A DNA stretch of 64,000 nucleotides from positions 62,001-126,000 of the forward strand of contig NZ_LXYO01000034.1 of the NCBI RefSeq assembly GCF_001650915.1, in the 5' to 3' direction. The notes under the pieces were generated by a model. The model did not search any database, had not been told where the DNA came from, and was given only the letters and a program-made list of their open reading frames with translations. Origin of the DNA: Marinobacter sp. EhC06 (lineage in GTDB: Bacteria; Pseudomonadota; Gammaproteobacteria; Pseudomonadales; Oleiphilaceae). The position numbers were made by a program, and so were the translations under genes. The stretch's first letter is position 1. Each line of letters begins with the position of its first letter. Shown piece after piece: positions 63,687-64,000 of this stretch.

Positions 63687-64000
63687 TTATAGAACTTTCT
63701 TCAGCTCCTCTTCAAGCTGCGGAACTGCTTCGAACAGATCCGCGACCAGGCCGTAATCGGCAACCTGGAAGATCGGGGCTTCTTCGTCCTTGTTGATCGC
63801 AACGATCACCTTGGAGTCAGACATACCGGCCAGGTGCTGGATGGCACCGGAAATGCCCACGGCGATGTACAGCTGCGGAGCAACAATCTTACCGGTCTGG
63901 CCAACCTGCATGTCGTTCGGTACGAAACCGGCGTCAACCGCAGCACGGGATGCGCCAACAGCGGCACCCATCAGATCGGCAACCTGCTCAAGCATCTTGA
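63687..64000 (-). CDS. etfA: Electron transfer flavoprotein alpha subunit, C-terminal part (cut by window edge)
   Basis: The visible 104 codons match the FAD-binding C-terminal domain of Etf[43 protein letters not shown] and [21 protein letters not shown] (given as adjoining segments). The end is [12 protein letters not shown]. With EtfB it passes electrons from acyl-CoA dehydrogenases to the quinone pool. The N-terminus lies beyond the window. Confidence 0.95.
   Translation of the reverse strand, partial: KMLEQVADLMGAAVGASRAAVDAGFVPNDMQVGQTGKIVAPQLYIAVGISGAIQHLAGMSDSKVIVAINKDEEAPIFQVADYGLVADLFEAVPQLEEELKKVL

Overview
The window looks like a chromosomal stretch of a marine gammaproteobacterium, most likely Marinobacter or a close relative. 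This is inferred from moderately high GC, the gene repertoire (CioAB-type cytochrome bd, AcpH, SelD fused to an NADH-dehydrogenase-like domain, glycogen genes, many c-di-GMP and chemotaxis genes) and protein style; no database search was possible. Both ends cut genes: merA at the left and etfA at the right.

Layout. Positions 1-1755 hold a mercury-resistance operon (merT-merP-merF-merA on the minus strand) with a divergent merR and a textbook MerR operator/promoter with a 19-bp spacer. A 547-bp gap follows, then a TonB-dependent receptor (2303-4450). Next comes an unfamiliar three-gene minus-strand operon (4465-7839): a thiamine-diphosphate enzyme and two small citrate-synthase-like proteins whose catalytic residues appear to be replaced. 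Positions 7893-12085 encode a signalling operon (YfiR-like periplasmic protein, CHASE8 histidine kinase, single-domain receiver, REC-GGDEF-EAL). Then come a retropepsin-like protein, AcpH, an outer-membrane barrel and TrkH.

Positions 15678-29325 are a full glycogen/alpha-glucan island: glgP, PilZ, malQ, GH57 and glgC on the minus strand; glgB, glgA and a second glgP on the plus strand. Positions 29345-39157 carry an esterase, an acyltransferase, RecQ, a hotdog-fold protein, a periplasmic binding-like protein, an amino-acid-type chemoreceptor, a GNAT-nitrilase fusion and a divergent PilZ-like protein.

Positions 39199-46311 form a selenium region: a coiled-coil/HHH protein coupled to a two-domain SelD, a convergent SenB-like selenosugar synthase, and a divergent PhnD-like ABC transporter of the putative selenate family. 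Together these could import selenium oxyanion, make selenophosphate and divert it to a selenosugar.

Positions 46447-53296 contain small hypothetical proteins, a YadGH-type ABC exporter, a DUF192 lipoprotein, two crotonases, a 47-residue membrane peptide, an EamA transporter and tRNA-Leu(UAA). Positions 54197-59953 are cydABDC for cyanide-insensitive-type bd oxidase and its ABC assembly factor. The right end holds a saccharopine-dehydrogenase-like oxidoreductase, small membrane proteins, RlmA and the C-terminus of EtfA with a clear bidirectional terminator. No CRISPR array, rRNA, intact insertion sequence or phage gene was seen.
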